The notes below the pieces were generated by a model. The model saw only the letters and a program-made list of their open reading frames with translations, was not told where the DNA came from and searched no databases. Of a DNA stretch of 64,000 nucleotides, positions 44,360 through 52,065 are shown piece after piece. How positions within the stretch are numbered: position 1 is the stretch's first letter; each line of letters starts with the position of its first letter. Source of the DNA: Trueperella pyogenes. GTDB taxonomy: Bacteria > Actinomycetota > Actinomycetes > Actinomycetales > Actinomycetaceae. Made by a program: the position numbers and the translations under genes. Where the stretch lies: contig NZ_JVLH01000003.1 in the NCBI RefSeq assembly GCF_001070855.1, positions 62,001 through 126,000 on the forward strand, in the 5' to 3' direction.

Positions 44360-45934
44360 TTACTTTGCGCTTACTCCAAGCAGCTGCACGCTGGTGGCGG
44401 AAATTGGCTTGAAGCCATCGACCTTCTTGGGGTTAGATGCGGTAATCATGTTGCGGAAGGCAAGCGGGTAGATCACGCTCTGCTCGGCGAGCAGATCCTG
44501 AGCTTCTCCCCACTTTTCCTTAGCCGCAGAACCTTCAAGCTGAACAGCCTCATCCATGATGGTCTGCAGCTTCTTGAAGGACTCGGGATCCGAGACCTGC
44601 CAGCCGTCACGCTTCTTGGTCCAGACGTTGTCGCCGTTCCACCAAGAAATGATGATGCCGGGATCAACACCGAAGACCGAGGGATCGCCGGGGGCGATGA
44701 CGATGTCGTAGTCGGGCTTGTCAACATCGGTGACGGTCGAGTACAGAGCCGAGGAAGCCATCTGCTGGTGGTTAACCTTCAGGCCCAGTGCTTCAAGATC
44801 AGACTTGATCTGAGGAACTAGGGAGAGGACCCACGGGTGGTCCGTGGTGACCAGGTTAATTTCCTTACCGGAGACTCCGGCTGCGTCAAGTGCCTTCTTT
44901 GCTGCATCCTTGTCGTAGGACAGGTCGGTTGCAGGCTTCTTGTAGGCCGGGTTTGCTTCGGGCAGGAAGGACTTGGCTTCCACAGCCTGACCACGGAGAG
45001 CGGAAGAAACGAGCTTCTGCTTATCGATGGCCTTGAGGAATGCGCGACGCACCTCGGGCTTATCGAAGGGAGCCTTCTGAGTGTTGAACATCATGAAGGG
45101 GTTGCCGTAACCGGGCTTGGAATCAACGCTCCAGCTCGCAGCCTTGAGCTTATCCGCTGCATCTGCAGGAACTGCTTCCATGATGTCGATGCTGTTGCCC
45201 AGCGCAGCTGCGAGGCGTGCCGAATCGTCCTTGAGGACGCTCCACTTGAGGGTGGCTGCCTTTGCGGGGATCTTGCCGTTGTAGTGTTCGTTGGGAACAG
45301 CGGTGACCTCAGTGGCCGAGATGTTATCGAACTTGTAGGGACCAGAGCCGATCGGCTTGGACTTCAGTTCGTCTGCGCTCATGCTTGAAGGAACCACGCG
45401 AACGTTAACGAAACGTTCCTTCAGTGCAGCGAAGGGGTGCTTCAGGTTGATGGTGACGGTCTTGTCATCCTTCGCTTCGACAGAATCGACGAAGGTGAAG
45501 AACTGACGGTAGATCGACTTTTCATCGGTGGCGCGCGCGTAGGAGCTCACGACGTCTGCAGCCTTGACATCCGTGCCGTCGGAGAACTTTGCTCCGTCAC
45601 GCAGGGTGACTTCGTACTTGGTGTCGGAAACCTTGACGGGATCTCCGGCAGCAAGTGCGGGGGTGACTGAGTAGTCGGACATATCGAAGCGGTACAGGCC
45701 TTCAAGGACCTGCCAGTCCGCACCGATACCCAGAGCCGAGGTGGTGATCGGGCCGTAGTCAGTGGTCTCGTAGGCGGAACCAACGGTGATGGTGCCCTTG
45801 GGTGCGCCTGAGTCTGAACTACTGCTGCTGCTGGTTGATGTTGAAGTGGACGATCCGCCGCCGCATGCGGTCAGGACCATGGTTGCCGCTGCTGCCATTG
45901 CAGCACCGGTTGCGAAGTGCTTGCGCATACGCAT
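44360..45934 (-). CDS. Solute-binding lipoprotein of the sialic acid-type ABC importer
   Basis: About 524 residues. A lipoprotein signal peptide (MRMRKHFATGAAMAAAATMV then LTAC) is followed by a Ser/Thr linker and a SBP_bac_5 (DppA/OppA) fold: LEGLYRFDMSDYS near 75, GAKFSDGTDVKAADVV, and the mid-protein PEVRRAFLKAIDKQKL. The first in-frame ATG (45949) contains the GAGGAG that serves as ribosome site for ATG 45934, so the latter is the start. Cargo is inferred to be N-acetylneuraminate or a short sialoside from the downstream nan genes; a peptide is the alternative. First gene of the importer. Confidence 0.9.
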   Translation of the reverse strand: MRMRKHFATGAAMAAAATMVLTACGGGSSTSTSTSSSSSSDSGAPKGTITVGSAYETTDYGPITTSALGIGADWQVLEGLYRFDMSDYSVTPALAAGDPVKVSDTKYEVTLRDGAKFSDGTDVKAADVVSSYARATDEKSIYRQFFTFVDSVEAKDDKTVTINLKHPFAALKERFVNVRVVPSSMSADELKSKPIGSGPYKFDNISATEVTAVPNEHYNGKIPAKAATLKWSVLKDDSARLAAALGNSIDIMEAVPADAADKLKAASWSVDSKPGYGNPFMMFNTQKAPFDKPEVRRAFLKAIDKQKLVSSALRGQAVEAKSFLPEANPAYKKPATDLSYDKDAAKKALDAAGVSGKEINLVTTDHPWVLSLVPQIKSDLEALGLKVNHQQMASSALYSTVTDVDKPDYDIVIAPGDPSVFGVDPGIIISWWNGDNVWTKKRDGWQVSDPESFKKLQTIMDEAVQLEGSAAKEKWGEAQDLLAEQSVIYPLAFRNMITASNPKKVDGFKPISATSVQLLGVSAK

Positions 45935-46004
45935 ATTCTCGCTCCTCATCTTCGAGAAATGGGATGTGCGGGCCGTTTATCACGTCCGCTGAAGCAAGCA
46001 TATG

Positions 46005-46015
46005 TTGTCTGACAA
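46005..46015. promoter_or_regulatory. GntR-type operator before the importer operon
   Basis: TTGTC-T-GACAA is a perfect 11-base palindrome that fits the FadR-subfamily GntR consensus TNGTNNNACNA. It lies about 70 bases before the binding protein start, between that gene and the sialidase. No GntR gene is in the window. NanR-type sialic acid repressors belong to this subfamily, so a NanR site is plausible. Confidence 0.5.
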
Positions 46016-46084
46016 ATTCCCGCAAGCTATTCAGATAACAATTTCATACACCCCTTGAGATCTGCCCCACAGAGCACAGAAACT

Positions 46085-47134
46085 CTAAGACACGATCTCA
46101 GTCAGAGAAAGCACCACGTCCCACAGTCCACGTTCCCGCTCAAAAACAACAACAACCTCGTCACCGCGAACGCAGACGTCGCTATACCCAAACTCTCCCC
46201 CACCCAAGGAAACGACGGCCTCGGCGCGCACGTTTCCTTCCCAAGGAGGACTCAAGCGCACAACGGTGCCTGCGCTACGCGAACTGAGTGAATGCGGGTG
46301 AATAAAGAAGTCGGCAAGCTGTTTCGCGTTACATCCCGGGTCCTCGCACTTCCACAAGTGCCCACCTTGCCAGGTACGCCCATCACCCCAAGCAAGGTAA
46401 CGAGATCCCGAGCCTCGGCCTTCAAATCCTTGCAAACGACAATTGGCAACAAGCCGTCCATCCCAAAGCGCCAGCGTCGTCTCATCAAGAAGAACACCCC
46501 TCGGACCAACCAGGGGATCAGAAAGCCACTGAATCTCACCGCCACGTACGGCAAGCACCTGCACATGGGTGTGATTGCCCACTCGCACAACGTAGGGAAG
46601 AAGAACCGCCCCCTGCCACGTCACAGTCGAGCCCGAGGTTGCGAAGAGTGCATCCGCGCCGGTGCGAGAGTACAGTTCGTCCGCCAGATCACGCACCTGC
46701 AGATCCTCCGGACCACTCCCCCACGCAAGGATCGCTTGAAGGTGCTCAGCATCGGCACGCGAATCCATATACCCCACTTGCCCCTGCGTTGAGGCGCAAG
46801 CCAGGTGAAGAAGACCGTCACCATCGATCCCCACACACGCGTCAGAGGTAATCGCAGGAAGGGTAAGAGGAAGATCGCGCGGAGCACTCCACCTTGACGC
46901 ATTGTCACCTTCGGCTGGGAACGTGCGCTCCACCCAACGAATTCGATTCGGGTTGGGAAGGTCCGAGGCCATCGTTAGCCCATTAAAGTCCGATCCTTTT
47001 CCCGAGGCCGGGGCTGGCCGCTCGTCATAAAAGAGAAGCAAGCGTCCGCTGGGAAGCGTCACGAGGGCAGGAATGCGGGCCTCGCCCCTATCCAGTGGGG
47101 CAACAATCTGACGACAATCCACGCGGGCACTCAT
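46085..47134 (-). CDS. Sialidase-fold (BNR/Asp-box) protein, probably intracellular exo-sialidase
   Basis: About 349 residues of the six-bladed sialidase fold. The Arg-Ile-Pro motif (ARIPALVTLPSG, residues 14-25), an Asp box (AWGDGRTW near 277), and the late pair FGYSD and VVFERE, which fits the catalytic Tyr/Glu region, are visible. Other Asp boxes are degenerate. There is no signal peptide, so it would act in the cytosol on imported short sialosides, or leave by another route. The frame runs 144 bases farther upstream into the rpmG terminator; ATG 47134 (MSARVD) is the sensible start, with TAGTGT seven bases before it. It leads into the importer and nan genes. Confidence 0.78.
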   Translation of the reverse strand: MSARVDCRQIVAPLDRGEARIPALVTLPSGRLLLFYDERPAPASGKGSDFNGLTMASDLPNPNRIRWVERTFPAEGDNASRWSAPRDLPLTLPAITSDACVGIDGDGLLHLACASTQGQVGYMDSRADAEHLQAILAWGSGPEDLQVRDLADELYSRTGADALFATSGSTVTWQGAVLLPYVVRVGNHTHVQVLAVRGGEIQWLSDPLVGPRGVLLDETTLALWDGRLVANCRLQGFEGRGSGSRYLAWGDGRTWQGGHLWKCEDPGCNAKQLADFFIHPHSLSSRSAGTVVRLSPPWEGNVRAEAVVSLGGGEFGYSDVCVRGDEVVVVFERERGLWDVVLSLTEIVS

Positions 47135-47167
47135 GGGGGCCACACTAGCGGAAAATGGAAACAGACA

Positions 47168-47201
47168 ACAAAAATCCCCGAGGAGCTTGCGTTCCTCGGG
47201 G
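47168..47201 (-). terminator. Rho-independent terminator after rpmG
   Basis: CCCCGAGGA (47176-47184) pairs with TCCTCGGGG (47193-47201) around an eight-base loop; on the minus strand ATTTTTG follows. It ends the rpmG message before the sialidase start. Confidence 0.92.
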
Positions 47202-47216
47202 TTTAGCGCGACGCCG

Positions 47217-47387
47217 TCAGCGGGTCTCGCGGTGAAGCGTAGACTTGCGGCAACGCGGGCAGTACTTCTGCAGTTCAAGACGATCCGGCGTGTTACGACG
47301 GTTCTTCTTGGTGATGTAGTTGCGCTCCTTGCACTCCGAGCATGCCAGAGTGATCTTGGGGCGAACGTCCTGAGACTTGCTTGCCAC
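47217..47387 (-). CDS. rpmG: 50S ribosomal protein L33
   Basis: 56 residues, found by reading through the gap and too short for a length filter. Sequence features: [14 protein letters not shown], then [15 protein letters not shown]. Both CxxC pairs are present, so this is the zinc-ribbon (C+) form. GTG 47387 is the start, preceded by AAGGGGAAT. It stands alone after the tRNA-Met gene, with its own terminator. Confidence 0.95.
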   Translation of the reverse strand: MASKSQDVRPKITLACSECKERNYITKKNRRNTPDRLELQKYCPRCRKSTLHRETR

Positions 47388-47440
47388 GGTGATTCCCCTT
47401 TTGCTGTTGCTTATGTCGGCGTGCGACTCTGTTGGTCTGG

Positions 47441-47514
47441 TAGCGGGGGCGGGGCTCGAACCCGCGACCTCACGATTATGAGTCGTGCGCTCTGACCAGC
47501 TGAGCTACCCCGCC
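47441..47514 (-). tRNA. tRNA-Met (anticodon CAT)
   Basis: 74-base cloverleaf: acceptor GGCGGGG / CCCCGCT (first pair G-U), anticodon stem CACGA / TCGTG around CTCATAA (anticodon CAT), T-arm GCGGGTTCGAGCCCCGC. Pairing at the end of the acceptor stem suggests the elongator Met tRNA; CAT-anticodon genes can also be tRNA-Ile2, which sequence alone cannot fully exclude. Confidence 0.92.
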
Positions 47515-47543
47515 GCAGCGGCTGCGGTCGAAACCGCGACCTG

Positions 47544-47616
47544 AGCCCCGAAAGGGAATCGAACCCTTGACCTTCTCCTTACCATGGAGACGCTCTGCCG
47601 ACTGAGCTATCGGGGC
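47544..47616 (-). tRNA. tRNA-Thr (anticodon GGT)
   Basis: 73-base cloverleaf: acceptor GCCCCGA / TCGGGGC, anticodon stem TCTCC / GGAGA around ATGGTAA (anticodon GGT), T-arm AGGGTTCGATTCCCT. It lies 29 bases upstream of tRNA-Met on the same strand and is likely cotranscribed with it. Confidence 0.96.
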
Positions 47617-47701
47617 AACGCCGAGAAGCCTAACTCATAACCGAACTGCGAAGCAATTCCTGTCAGTGAGAATGACATCACAACGAGTCTCTACGAGACT
47701 G

Positions 47702-47783
47702 TGGCAGGTGAGGGATTCGAACCCCCGAAGCACGAAGCGTCTGATTTACAGTCAGATCCATTTGGCCGCTCTGGAAACCTGCC
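47702..47783 (-). tRNA. tRNA-Tyr (anticodon GTA)
   Basis: 82-base cloverleaf with a long variable arm: acceptor GGCAGGT / ACCTGCC, anticodon stem TCTGA / TCAGA around CTGTAAA (anticodon GTA). Discriminator A as expected. First of the three-tRNA run in transcription order. Confidence 0.96.
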
Positions 47784-47886
47784 ATACGCCGAAAAAATCG
47801 GTGCTGTGGAAGAATAGCAGAACGAATGGGTTGCGCGCCAATCAGAGCGACCCAAGTGCGCCATAGAGCACAAAGAGAGGATGGTC

Positions 47887-48390
47887 ATGGCTGATTCATC
47901 ATTTGACATTGTTTCCAAATTAGACCGCCAAGAAGTCGATAATGCGGTCAATCAAGCCGCAAAAGAAGTATCGACTCGCTATGACTTCCGCGGCGTGGAC
48001 GCATCGATCCGCCTGAGCGGAGACGCAATCGAGATGGAGGCCAATACCCCCGAACGCGTCATGGCCATCGTCGATGTTCTGCAGACCAAGCTCATTCGCC
48101 GAGGAGTATCCCTAAAAGCGCTTGATCTCAAAGATCGCGAGCCGAAGGCATCGGGCAAGATCTACCGTCTGGTTGCACCCCTGCGTGAAGGGATTGAACA
48201 GGACGTTGCGAAGAAAATCACAAAACTGATCCGCGATGAAGGACCCAAGGGAGTCAAGGCGCAAATCCAGGGGGATGAAATTCGCGTCTCCTCAAAGTCT
48301 CGTGACGATCTGCAGGCAGTCATCGCACTGCTCAAGGGCCCCTCGGGAGAAAAACTCGAGGTCGCACTTCAGTTCGTGAACTACCGCTGA
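47887..48390 (+). CDS. yajQ: YajQ family nucleotide-binding protein
   Basis: 167 residues of the DUF520/YajQ family, two ferredoxin-like subdomains. It begins [20 protein letters not shown] and ends [12 protein letters not shown] as in most members. E. coli YajQ binds nucleotides, and Xanthomonas and Pseudomonas homologues bind cyclic di-GMP; whether this one does is unknown. ATG 47887 is preferred to ATG 47881 because AGAGAGG directly abuts the earlier codon. It stands alone between the tRNA run and htpX. Confidence 0.93.
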   Translation: MADSSFDIVSKLDRQEVDNAVNQAAKEVSTRYDFRGVDASIRLSGDAIEMEANTPERVMAIVDVLQTKLIRRGVSLKALDLKDREPKASGKIYRLVAPLREGIEQDVAKKITKLIRDEGPKGVKAQIQGDEIRVSSKSRDDLQAVIALLKGPSGEKLEVALQFVNYR

Positions 48391-48412
48391 CTCAGATTGA
48401 CTGACAGCAACA

Positions 48413-48449
48413 CTGTGGGGGCATCTAGCGCTGCTAGGTGCCCCCACAG
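48413..48449. terminator. Terminator hairpin after yajQ
   Basis: CTGTGGGGGCA (48413-48423) pairs with TGCCCCCACAG (48439-48449), with an inner CTAGC/GCTAG helix. Its sequence resembles the hairpin at 15828-15862, which shares CTGTGGGGGC. Confidence 0.85.
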
Positions 48450-48492
48450 GCTATTCACGACTTGAGAAGGATCGCGTTTCACCTCAAGGCTC

Positions 48493-48511
48493 TAAGGGCT
48501 CTCTGCCCTTA
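48493..48511 (-). terminator. Short hairpin after htpX
   Basis: TAAGGGC / GCCCTTA around a five-base loop, 16 bases beyond the htpX stop. Small but correctly placed. Confidence 0.45.
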
Positions 48512-48526
48512 AAAGCCAGTGACTTC

Positions 48527-49408
48527 CTAGTAGCCCGCAATGTGTTCGAGGCGCGCAATACGCTGATCCATCGGAGGGTGAGTCGAGAAAAGGTTCCGCA
48601 AGCCCTGTCCCCTGAAGGGATTCGCAATCATCATCGCGGAGACATTCTGCGTCTGCGGCGTCACCGGAAGAGGATCCTGCGCATTTCCCGACTCGAGCTT
48701 TTTCAGTGCCGAAGCCAAGGCCAGCGGATCTTCAGTCAGATAGGCACCATCCTCGTCCGCATCGTATTCGCGAGTCCTCGAAAGAGAGAACTGGATCAGC
48801 GTGGCCGCAAAAGGAGCGAGGAGCGCCAGCAGGATTCCACCAATTGCCGAAAGAAGTCCGCCCTCGCGATTATCACGACTTCCACCACCAAAGAACATGA
48901 TGAATTGGGCAACCGAAGTCACGATACTCGCCATTGCTGCTGCGACGGAGGAGGTCAGGATATCGCGGTTGTAGACGTGCATGAGCTCGTGACCAAGGAC
49001 TCCGCGAAGCTCACGCTCATTGAGCAGGTGCAAAATACCCTCGGTGCAGCACACCGCCGCGTGCGATGGGTTACGACCGGTTGCAAAAGCATTCGGCGTC
49101 ATTGTGGGAGCCACCCACAGCGTCGGCATTGGCTGACCTGCTTTTTGTGACAGCTCGCGAACAATCCGATACATCGCAGGTTGCTGCGCTTCAGTCACCT
49201 GATAGGCATTCATTGAACGCAATGCCATACTCGCAGAGTTCCAATAGGACCAAACGATTTGGATGAGTCCGATCCCGGCGAAGATGAAAATCCACATGGA
49301 CTGTCTGGTTCCAAGGGCAATGGCATAGCCAATTGCCAGGAGCAGAGCCCACATTCCACCCAAAAGCACGGTGGTCTTCAGACCATTGTGATAGTGACGT
49401 GTATGCAT
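48527..49408 (-). CDS. htpX: HtpX membrane metalloprotease
   Basis: 293 residues of the M48 peptidase family. Two N-terminal helices (about 13-32 and 38-55), the zinc motif HELMH at 140-144, a third Glu ligand in the REYDADEDG segment near 225, and two helices in between. Such proteases clear misfolded membrane proteins with FtsH and respond to envelope stress. It ends the minus-strand pair after fprA, whose stop is 21 bases before its start codon, so the two may be cotranscribed. Confidence 0.95.
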   Translation of the reverse strand: MHTRHYHNGLKTTVLLGGMWALLLAIGYAIALGTRQSMWIFIFAGIGLIQIVWSYWNSASMALRSMNAYQVTEAQQPAMYRIVRELSQKAGQPMPTLWVAPTMTPNAFATGRNPSHAAVCCTEGILHLLNERELRGVLGHELMHVYNRDILTSSVAAAMASIVTSVAQFIMFFGGGSRDNREGGLLSAIGGILLALLAPFAATLIQFSLSRTREYDADEDGAYLTEDPLALASALKKLESGNAQDPLPVTPQTQNVSAMMIANPFRGQGLRNLFSTHPPMDQRIARLEHIAGY

Positions 49409-49429
49409 AACGCCTCCTTAGCAACCGTC

Positions 49430-50932
49430 TCAGGCACGGGTCGGCCCCGAGTAGTCCTCAAAACGCTCTGGGGCTGAAGGAACACCCATCTCCCCCATTT
49501 CGCCGATCAGGTCCTCGTGAACCTCATCCTTGCCCTGGGAGATATCGGTCATCGCGCGACGCGACACGACCTTCACGCGCTCGCGTGTTCCGCGGCCACC
49601 GGGAACCTCACCGAATTGCTCGCCCAGCGCGGCCTCGTAGGCATCAAGAAGCTCCCAACCCTCCCAGGTTGTGAACTCAACGCCACGCTCACGCAGCAGC
49701 GCAACCATGGCCTCGTGACCAACGTCGGAAGAAGTCGCATGCAGGCGACCGGCCTCAGCGTCCTCAACCAAGTGGGAAATCGTCTGCTGAGCATCGGACT
49801 TCGTCGAGCCAATAAGGCCAACGGGACCGCGCTTAATCCAACCAGTCGCATAGATACCCGGAATCACCGGAGCATCTTCATTCTTCGTCGTATCAGAATC
49901 GATCACGCGACCCTCGACATTGGGAACAACGCCGGCACGCTTATCGAAGGGCAGCCCGGGGACCGGCGAGGAGTAGTAGCCGATTGCGCGGTAGACGGCC
50001 TGTACGGGCCAGGTGGTCATGACACCGGTTCCACGCACGGAGCCATCGCCCGTCAGCTCGGTGCGCTCGGTGCGGATCGCGCTGACATTACCGTTTTCGT
50101 CGGCAAGGATCTCAACCGGAGATTGGAAAAGGTGGATATGGATGCGACGCGAAGCCGTGTGAGACTCGGGATCCTCCATCGCGTAGTTCGTCAGAGTTTT
50201 GACAACCTGGCGCTGCTGGTTCGAAGCGCGCAGGGCTTCTTCGGAACCTTCATCGAAGTCAAAGTCGTCCTCGGAAACAATGATGTCAACATCGGGAACA
50301 TGCCCCAACTCGCGCAGTTCCAGCGGCGTGAACTTCACCTGGGCAGGTCCACGACGACCAAAGACATGAACGTCAGTAATGGGATTTTCAGCAAGACCCT
50401 TTGCAACGTTTTCCGGGATCTCGGTCACGAGCATGTCTTCGGCGTGCTTCGCCAAGACACGGGAAACATCCAAAGCAACATTTCCCACGCCCAATACGGC
50501 CACGGATTTCGCTTCAAGAGGCCACGTACGGGGGTAATCCGGATGTCCGTCGTACCAGGAGACGAAGTCGGCGGCACCGTAGGACTGGGGCAGATCAACA
50601 CCGGGGATATTCAGCGGGGCGTCGCGGTCAGCGCCGGTTGCGATGATGATCGCATCGTAGTGCGCGTGCAAGTCATCAATCGTGACGTCGCGGCCAATCT
50701 CAACATTGCCCAAAAGACGAATATCACCGCGCTGCAGGATCTTGTACAAGGCGACAATGATCTGCTTGATTCGCGGGTGATCGGGAGCAACACCGTAGCG
50801 GACCAGGCCATAGGGGGCGGGAAGGCGTTCAAACAGGTCGATATTCACGTCCAAACCGGATTTGGACAAAATATCCGATGCATAGATGCCAGCAGGTCCA
50901 GCGCCGATAACGGCCACGTTGTAGGTGCTCAC
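49430..50932 (-). CDS. fprA: Ferredoxin--NADP reductase, adrenodoxin-reductase type (FprA)
   Basis: 500 residues. FAD-binding GAGPAGIYASDIL at the N-terminus, NADP site in AVLGVGNVALDVSRVL near 150, and the ATGWIKRGPVGLIGSTKSDA block near 362, all typical of mycobacterial FprA and mitochondrial adrenodoxin reductase. It passes electrons between NADPH and ferredoxin. The protein is about 45 residues longer than M. tuberculosis FprA, with an acidic C-terminal end. It lies between htpX and the polyprenyl synthase; the electron partner is not in this window. Confidence 0.93.
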   Translation of the reverse strand: MSTYNVAVIGAGPAGIYASDILSKSGLDVNIDLFERLPAPYGLVRYGVAPDHPRIKQIIVALYKILQRGDIRLLGNVEIGRDVTIDDLHAHYDAIIIATGADRDAPLNIPGVDLPQSYGAADFVSWYDGHPDYPRTWPLEAKSVAVLGVGNVALDVSRVLAKHAEDMLVTEIPENVAKGLAENPITDVHVFGRRGPAQVKFTPLELRELGHVPDVDIIVSEDDFDFDEGSEEALRASNQQRQVVKTLTNYAMEDPESHTASRRIHIHLFQSPVEILADENGNVSAIRTERTELTGDGSVRGTGVMTTWPVQAVYRAIGYYSSPVPGLPFDKRAGVVPNVEGRVIDSDTTKNEDAPVIPGIYATGWIKRGPVGLIGSTKSDAQQTISHLVEDAEAGRLHATSSDVGHEAMVALLRERGVEFTTWEGWELLDAYEAALGEQFGEVPGGRGTRERVKVVSRRAMTDISQGKDEVHEDLIGEMGEMGVPSAPERFEDYSGPTRA

Positions 50933-51024
50933 TCGTATCCTCTTCTCTGGCCACCAAGGAAGGCGACCCTAATCCTGTCCCAATCCTACAATTAGACGAC
51001 CTGCAGGGCAGCTGAGAAGGTCGA

Positions 51025-51046
51025 GGCACACCTCAAGAGGTGCGCC
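51025..51046 (-). terminator. Hairpin after the polyprenyl synthase
   Basis: GGC-CACCTC / GAGGTG-GCC with a two-base loop, nine bases past the stop codon. No U-run, so probably a weak terminator for the end of the nuo transcript. Confidence 0.45.
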
Positions 51047-51054
51047 GGCCGCAC

Positions 51055-52065
51055 TCAGGCGACGCGGTCCACCATCAGGTGGGCAAAAGAGATCAAAGCT
51101 TGCTTGGCTTCCCCATCTGGAAGGTCGGCAATGCATTCAAGAGAGCTATCACACCACTGACGAGCAAGCTCCCGTGTCTGCGAAACAACATCATGCTCAC
51201 GCAGGCGTTCAACCAGCGCAGCCAAAGCCTGATCGGAGGAAAGATCCCCTCCCAGCATGGACAAAATCTTCTGTCCCTCGGGGTCCAGATTGCCATTTGA
51301 CTGTGCGCGGCGAAGAAGAAGCACCGGAAGAGTATCCACGCCTTCGCGAAGATCAGTTCCCGGGGTCTTCCCCGAAGCGCCGGCCTCGGGCCCCAAATCA
51401 ATAACATCGTCGGCGATCTGGAAGGCGACTCCCAAACGCTCACCAAACTGAGTGAGGGCATCAATTGTCGCCTGATCCGCACCCGCGTGCATCGCACCGA
51501 ATGCCGCTGCAGAAGCCACCAGAGAACCGGTCTTATCAGCCAGCACCTGGATGTAGAACTTCAGCGGGTCATCCCCCTCTTGGGGGCCGAAGGTTTCATT
51601 GAGCTGCCCCATGCACAGGCGCTCGAAAGTGATGGCGTGGTAGCGAACCGTTTCATCACCCAAAGTGGCAATCATGGCCGATGCACGTGCAAAGAGGATG
51701 TCTCCTGCAAGAATCGCGCGGTTATTGCCCCACAGATGTTGAGCCGATGGAACCCCCCTGCGGGTGGGCGCAGAATCCATGACATCGTCGTGGTAGAGCG
51801 AGGCCAAGTGCGTCAGTTCGATACCCGTTGCTGCCGTGAGGACTTCGTTGCTCAACGCGCGCTCCGGATCACCAAACTGCGCGGCAACCAAGGTCAGCAG
51901 GGGGCGCATACGCTTGCCACCGGCCTGGGCCAAGTGAGACGTCAATTCTGTAACCAGGTCCCGAGAGTGGGACACGGCCTGGTGCAAACGGTCCTCAACG
52001 GCCTCGAGGCCCGGAAGAATTCGGGCCTCGAGATCAGGAACGTGTAAGTCGATTACGGCGCTCAC
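51055..52065 (-). CDS. Polyprenyl diphosphate synthase (menaquinone side chain)
   Basis: 336 residues of the trans-isoprenyl synthase family. The first Asp-rich motif is DDVMD (in LYHDDVMDSAPTRRG near 98) and the second DDVID near 225; GGKRMRPLLTLVA near 48 is also typical. It builds a long all-trans isoprenoid chain, probably for menaquinone. The frame opens farther upstream, but GTG 52065 overlaps the nuoN stop in GTGA, so the gene is translationally coupled to complex I, whose electrons go to menaquinone. Chain length cannot be read with confidence. Confidence 0.92.
   Translation of the reverse strand: MSAVIDLHVPDLEARILPGLEAVEDRLHQAVSHSRDLVTELTSHLAQAGGKRMRPLLTLVAAQFGDPERALSNEVLTAATGIELTHLASLYHDDVMDSAPTRRGVPSAQHLWGNNRAILAGDILFARASAMIATLGDETVRYHAITFERLCMGQLNETFGPQEGDDPLKFYIQVLADKTGSLVASAAAFGAMHAGADQATIDALTQFGERLGVAFQIADDVIDLGPEAGASGKTPGTDLREGVDTLPVLLLRRAQSNGNLDPEGQKILSMLGGDLSSDQALAALVERLREHDVVSQTRELARQWCDSSLECIADLPDGEAKQALISFAHLMVDRVA

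Noticed and set aside
47441-47783. Possible integration site at the three-tRNA run
   Set aside because: No integrase, no partial tRNA copies and no composition change nearby; the run is an ordinary tRNA cluster.
49517-50995. 492-residue plus-strand reading frame opposite fprA
   Set aside because: It is the exact antisense of a well-supported gene; its translation has no domain pattern and reflects GC-biased codon use on the other strand.
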